Of a stretch of 64,000 nucleotides of DNA, positions 62,465 through 64,000 are shown piece by piece (positions within the stretch are counted from its first letter, which is position 1; the number at the start of each line of letters is the position of its first letter). Both the position numbers and the translations under genes were made by a program. The DNA is from Anaerolineae bacterium (lineage in GTDB: Bacteria; Chloroflexota; Anaerolineae; Promineifilales; Promineifilaceae): positions 539,562 through 603,561 of the forward strand of contig JAMLHW010000002.1 in assembly GCA_023954475.1 (NCBI GenBank), in the 5' to 3' direction. The notes under the pieces were generated by a model, which was given only the letters and a program-made list of their open reading frames with translations, did not search any database and was not told the DNA's origin.

Positions 62465-63382
62465 ATGCCGTTTATTTACTATATGGGAATGGAAAATGAT
62501 TTCTATCCTGTTTGGGAATTAGAGCAGTTCTCGCGACCGGATTGGCCTCGGTTGGGATTGGCAATGTCGCCGTTTAGTATTGAGGCGGATCCGCGGTTCA
62601 TGTATTTATCGGCCGATACACGCCGCGCCCTTTCTAAAGTGAGTTTTATGGTTGAGGCCGGACAAGGGGCATCAATCATTGTCGGCGAAGTTGGCACCGG
62701 TAAAACAACACTCGCCTCCTGGTTTCACGGACGGTATCAAAATCGCAAGGATTTTGTTGTTGCCAGGGTGGATGAACCGCCAAAGCGTAGTGGTCTGCTT
62801 TTGCTGCGACGAGTCGCTGCTGAGTTCGATATTCGTACGCGACGGGCAACCGAGGATCAACTCAATGAGTTTCGCGCATTTTTGGTGCGCCAGGCGAGTA
62901 AGAAAATGTTGCCGTTGATCATTATTGATGAGGCGCATGAGTTAAGCGATGATCAATTCATGGAATTACGTCGATTGCTCAATTTCCGCGACCCACGCGG
63001 TGGCAAGGCGTTTCAATTAGTATTGTTGGGCAGGCCAGAGCTAGATATCAATTTGCGCAAGGTCCCGGATTTCAATGATCGGGTTGCAACGCGGTCGTCG
63101 CTTGATCCGTTAACGCCTGATGGAACCCGTGGCTTGATTGAGTTCCGTTCCTTGGCGGCGGGGCGTGATCCAAAACAGGCACCTTTGTTTGCAGATGATG
63201 CTATTTTGCCGATTTGGCGCGAGACACGCGGTTATCCACGCAGTATCTGTCTGTTGTGTTTGCATCTTTCATTGGAATTGCTCGATCGGGGCCTCTCGCA
63301 AGTTACTGGCGCATTAGTTCAAGAGTTTCTGGAAAAACAACAGGGTTATCGTCAGTTAGAGGAAGACGCAACAGATGAGTGA
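62465..63382 (+). CDS. ExeA/TnsC-like AAA ATPase
   Basis: 305 aa. The FSIEADPRFMYLSADTRRAL segment near residues 37-56 is the ExeA-family N-terminal signature. Walker A is VGEVGTGKTT (73-82), Walker B LIIIDEAHEL (151-160), and sensor-1-like QLVLLGRPEL follows. Relatives drive type II secretion assembly (ExeA) or regulate transposition (TnsC/TniB). Here there is no secretion or transposase gene, but an overlapping AT-hook gene follows. The start is uncertain: ATGs at 62465, 62483 and 62489 are all possible and none has a strong ribosome-binding site. Confidence 0.82.
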   Translation: MPFIYYMGMENDFYPVWELEQFSRPDWPRLGLAMSPFSIEADPRFMYLSADTRRALSKVSFMVEAGQGASIIVGEVGTGKTTLASWFHGRYQNRKDFVVARVDEPPKRSGLLLLRRVAAEFDIRTRRATEDQLNEFRAFLVRQASKKMLPLIIIDEAHELSDDQFMELRRLLNFRDPRGGKAFQLVLLGRPELDINLRKVPDFNDRVATRSSLDPLTPDGTRGLIEFRSLAAGRDPKQAPLFADDAILPIWRETRGYPRSICLLCLHLSLELLDRGLSQVTGALVQEFLEKQQGYRQLEEDATDE

Positions 63383-63941
63383 AGATAATCGCAAGCTATC
63401 TACAGAGAGTACGTTGGCTGCGTTGTTGCGTGATAAGCCCAAGCGAGGACGTCCGCCGAGTAGTGTCAATAGGCAGAGTGTTTATGTGGCGCTTTCGGCC
63501 GAACAAAAGAAGACCATTTCGACATTGGCGGGGCGCTTACCGGGAACACTAGTTCGTGCAGATGTGCCTGACATGGCTGTAATGCTGTTTTCTGTGCGGT
63601 TTGAGCAATTGCGAGATGCGATGGCCGATCGTGCACGTGAGCTACCAGAAGGTGTAACCGACCTTCAATCACTGTACTATTTATGGGACATTCCATTGCC
63701 TCAACCTGGATCTGACGTAAAGTGGACATCGATTCGTCTATCACCACAGCAAGTAGTCCAATTCGGCCGATTGCAGGGAACGTTCAACGCGATTTTCGGT
63801 GCCAACCGCAGCCATGTTTTTGCATTAGCCCTCGCTCTGCTTGTCAATCATATTGAAGAAACCGATTTCTCAGGACAATCTTGGTCAAGTGTCAATGACT
63901 TTGAACAGTTTCTTGTAAGCAATAATCAGAGTGATCAATAA
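63375..63941 (+). CDS. AT-hook DNA-binding protein paired with the AAA ATPase
   Basis: 188 aa. An AT-hook (PKRGRPPSS) at about residues 22-30 is followed by a helical region (SVYVALSAEQKKTISTLAGRLPG), then a weaker repeat of the same kind (TSIRLSPQQVVQFGRLQGTFNAIFG). The two resemble ribbon-helix-helix-like or plasmid-type DNA-binding units. It overlaps the ATPase gene by 8 nt, so it is probably its DNA-targeting partner. Not recognised as a named family. Confidence 0.65.
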   Translation: MSEDNRKLSTESTLAALLRDKPKRGRPPSSVNRQSVYVALSAEQKKTISTLAGRLPGTLVRADVPDMAVMLFSVRFEQLRDAMADRARELPEGVTDLQSLYYLWDIPLPQPGSDVKWTSIRLSPQQVVQFGRLQGTFNAIFGANRSHVFALALALLVNHIEETDFSGQSWSSVNDFEQFLVSNNQSDQ

Positions 63942-64000
63942 GCATTGATACGAATGTTTGTTGGTGTTGCGTTAGACGCTAACCTCAGTAATAAAAGAGA
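63942..64000. other. Window end, no feature
   Basis: Fifty-nine bases after the AT-hook gene with no visible gene, repeat or terminator; the next gene is beyond the window. Confidence 0.5.

Larger units (their letters stand above)
1..64000. repeat. Dispersed palindrome TCGGCCGA (HIP-like iterated octamer), about 96 copies
   Basis: Reading by eye, I counted 96 exact copies of TCGGCCGA, almost always in the form WTCGGCCGAW. An 8-mer of this composition is expected about once in 64 kb. Copies lie in genes on both strands and in all three frames: Ser-Ala-Glu/Asp, Ile/Phe-Gly-Arg, or x-Arg-Pro-x. At least five are intergenic (15359, 29384, 35585, 53699, 57451). Example coding copies: 281, 838, 16539, 21659. 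Because it is palindromic it reads the same on either strand. It resembles HIP1 (GCGATCGC) of cyanobacteria in abundance and dispersion but not in sequence. Its role is unknown; a methylation or repair target is one possibility. Confidence 0.93.

Noticed and set aside
1..64000. The iterated octamer as a REP/BIME-type intergenic repeat or uptake sequence in terminator pairs
   Set aside because: Most copies lie inside genes singly, not in intergenic clusters or inverted pairs at gene ends.

Overview
The window looks like bacterial chromosomal (or large-replicon) DNA of a Chloroflexota-type organism, probably from the Anaerolineae/Caldilineae side. This rests on the gene set: GT-C membrane glycosyltransferases with Chloroflexota-style C-terminal beta-sandwich domains (VTLYWQA ... 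FVHLVD), a P22-antirepressor-like gene, large zinc-ribbon proteins and a mid-50s GC content by eye. No rRNA, tRNA, CRISPR array or intact transposase was seen. The most striking genome-wide signal is the 8-bp palindrome TCGGCCGA, usually flanked by A/T. I counted 96 copies by eye against about one expected, spread over genes on both strands and a few intergenic spots. It resembles the HIP1 iterated palindrome of cyanobacteria, with a different sequence.

Layout. 1-2.1 kb: a GNAT acetyltransferase and a phytoene-dehydrogenase-like flavoprotein. 2.1-15.25 kb: one long minus-strand operon headed by a LacI-type repressor, followed by a lipoprotein binding protein, two permeases, an ABC ATPase, a GH38 alpha-mannosidase, a MOFRL glycerate kinase, a GH13_18 phosphorylase and a GT4 glycosyltransferase. 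Together they predict uptake and breakdown of a glycerate-capped compatible solute such as (mannosyl)glucosylglycerate: mannose removal, phosphorolysis to glucose-1-phosphate plus glycerate, and glycerate phosphorylation. A near-consensus promoter sits at 15219-15247, with one perfect 18-bp operator filling the -35/-10 spacer and a second at the start site. 15.4-17.1 kb: SDR, GNAT and GFA-family genes.

16.55-21.66 kb contains no TCGGCCGA. It holds an AI-2E-type permease, an IS-end-like hairpin, a DUF1989 protein and an amidinotransferase broken by several frameshifts, and may be a recent acquisition. 21-26.6 kb: a degenerate receiver protein, a TAP-like hydrolase and a 992-aa secreted protein with six repeats of about 123 aa. 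26.9-29.4 kb: a NarL-type two-component system. 29.4-36.7 kb: two head-to-head GT-C glycosyltransferases, a secreted PQQ-type sugar dehydrogenase and a secreted protein of unknown role. 36.7-53.7 kb: mostly metabolic genes (HisN-like phosphatase, MazG, AMACR-like racemase, kinase, phosphoesterase, molybdopterin oxidoreductase, esterases, thiolase, nucleotidyltransferase with its HTH partner, zinc-ribbon pair, ATP-grasp protein). 53.8-57.3 kb: an ALDH-GMC oxidase operon.

57.4-64 kb has the character of a replicon-maintenance module: a parS-like site inside the parAB promoter, ParA, ParB, a metallo-beta-lactamase-fold protein, an unrecognised 408-aa protein, a candidate structured RNA of about 145 nt with its own promoter and terminator, then an ExeA/TnsC-like AAA ATPase and an AT-hook protein. 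The same 13-bp palindrome, GTGAGCTACTCAC, lies at both ends of the metallo-hydrolase/408-aa segment.
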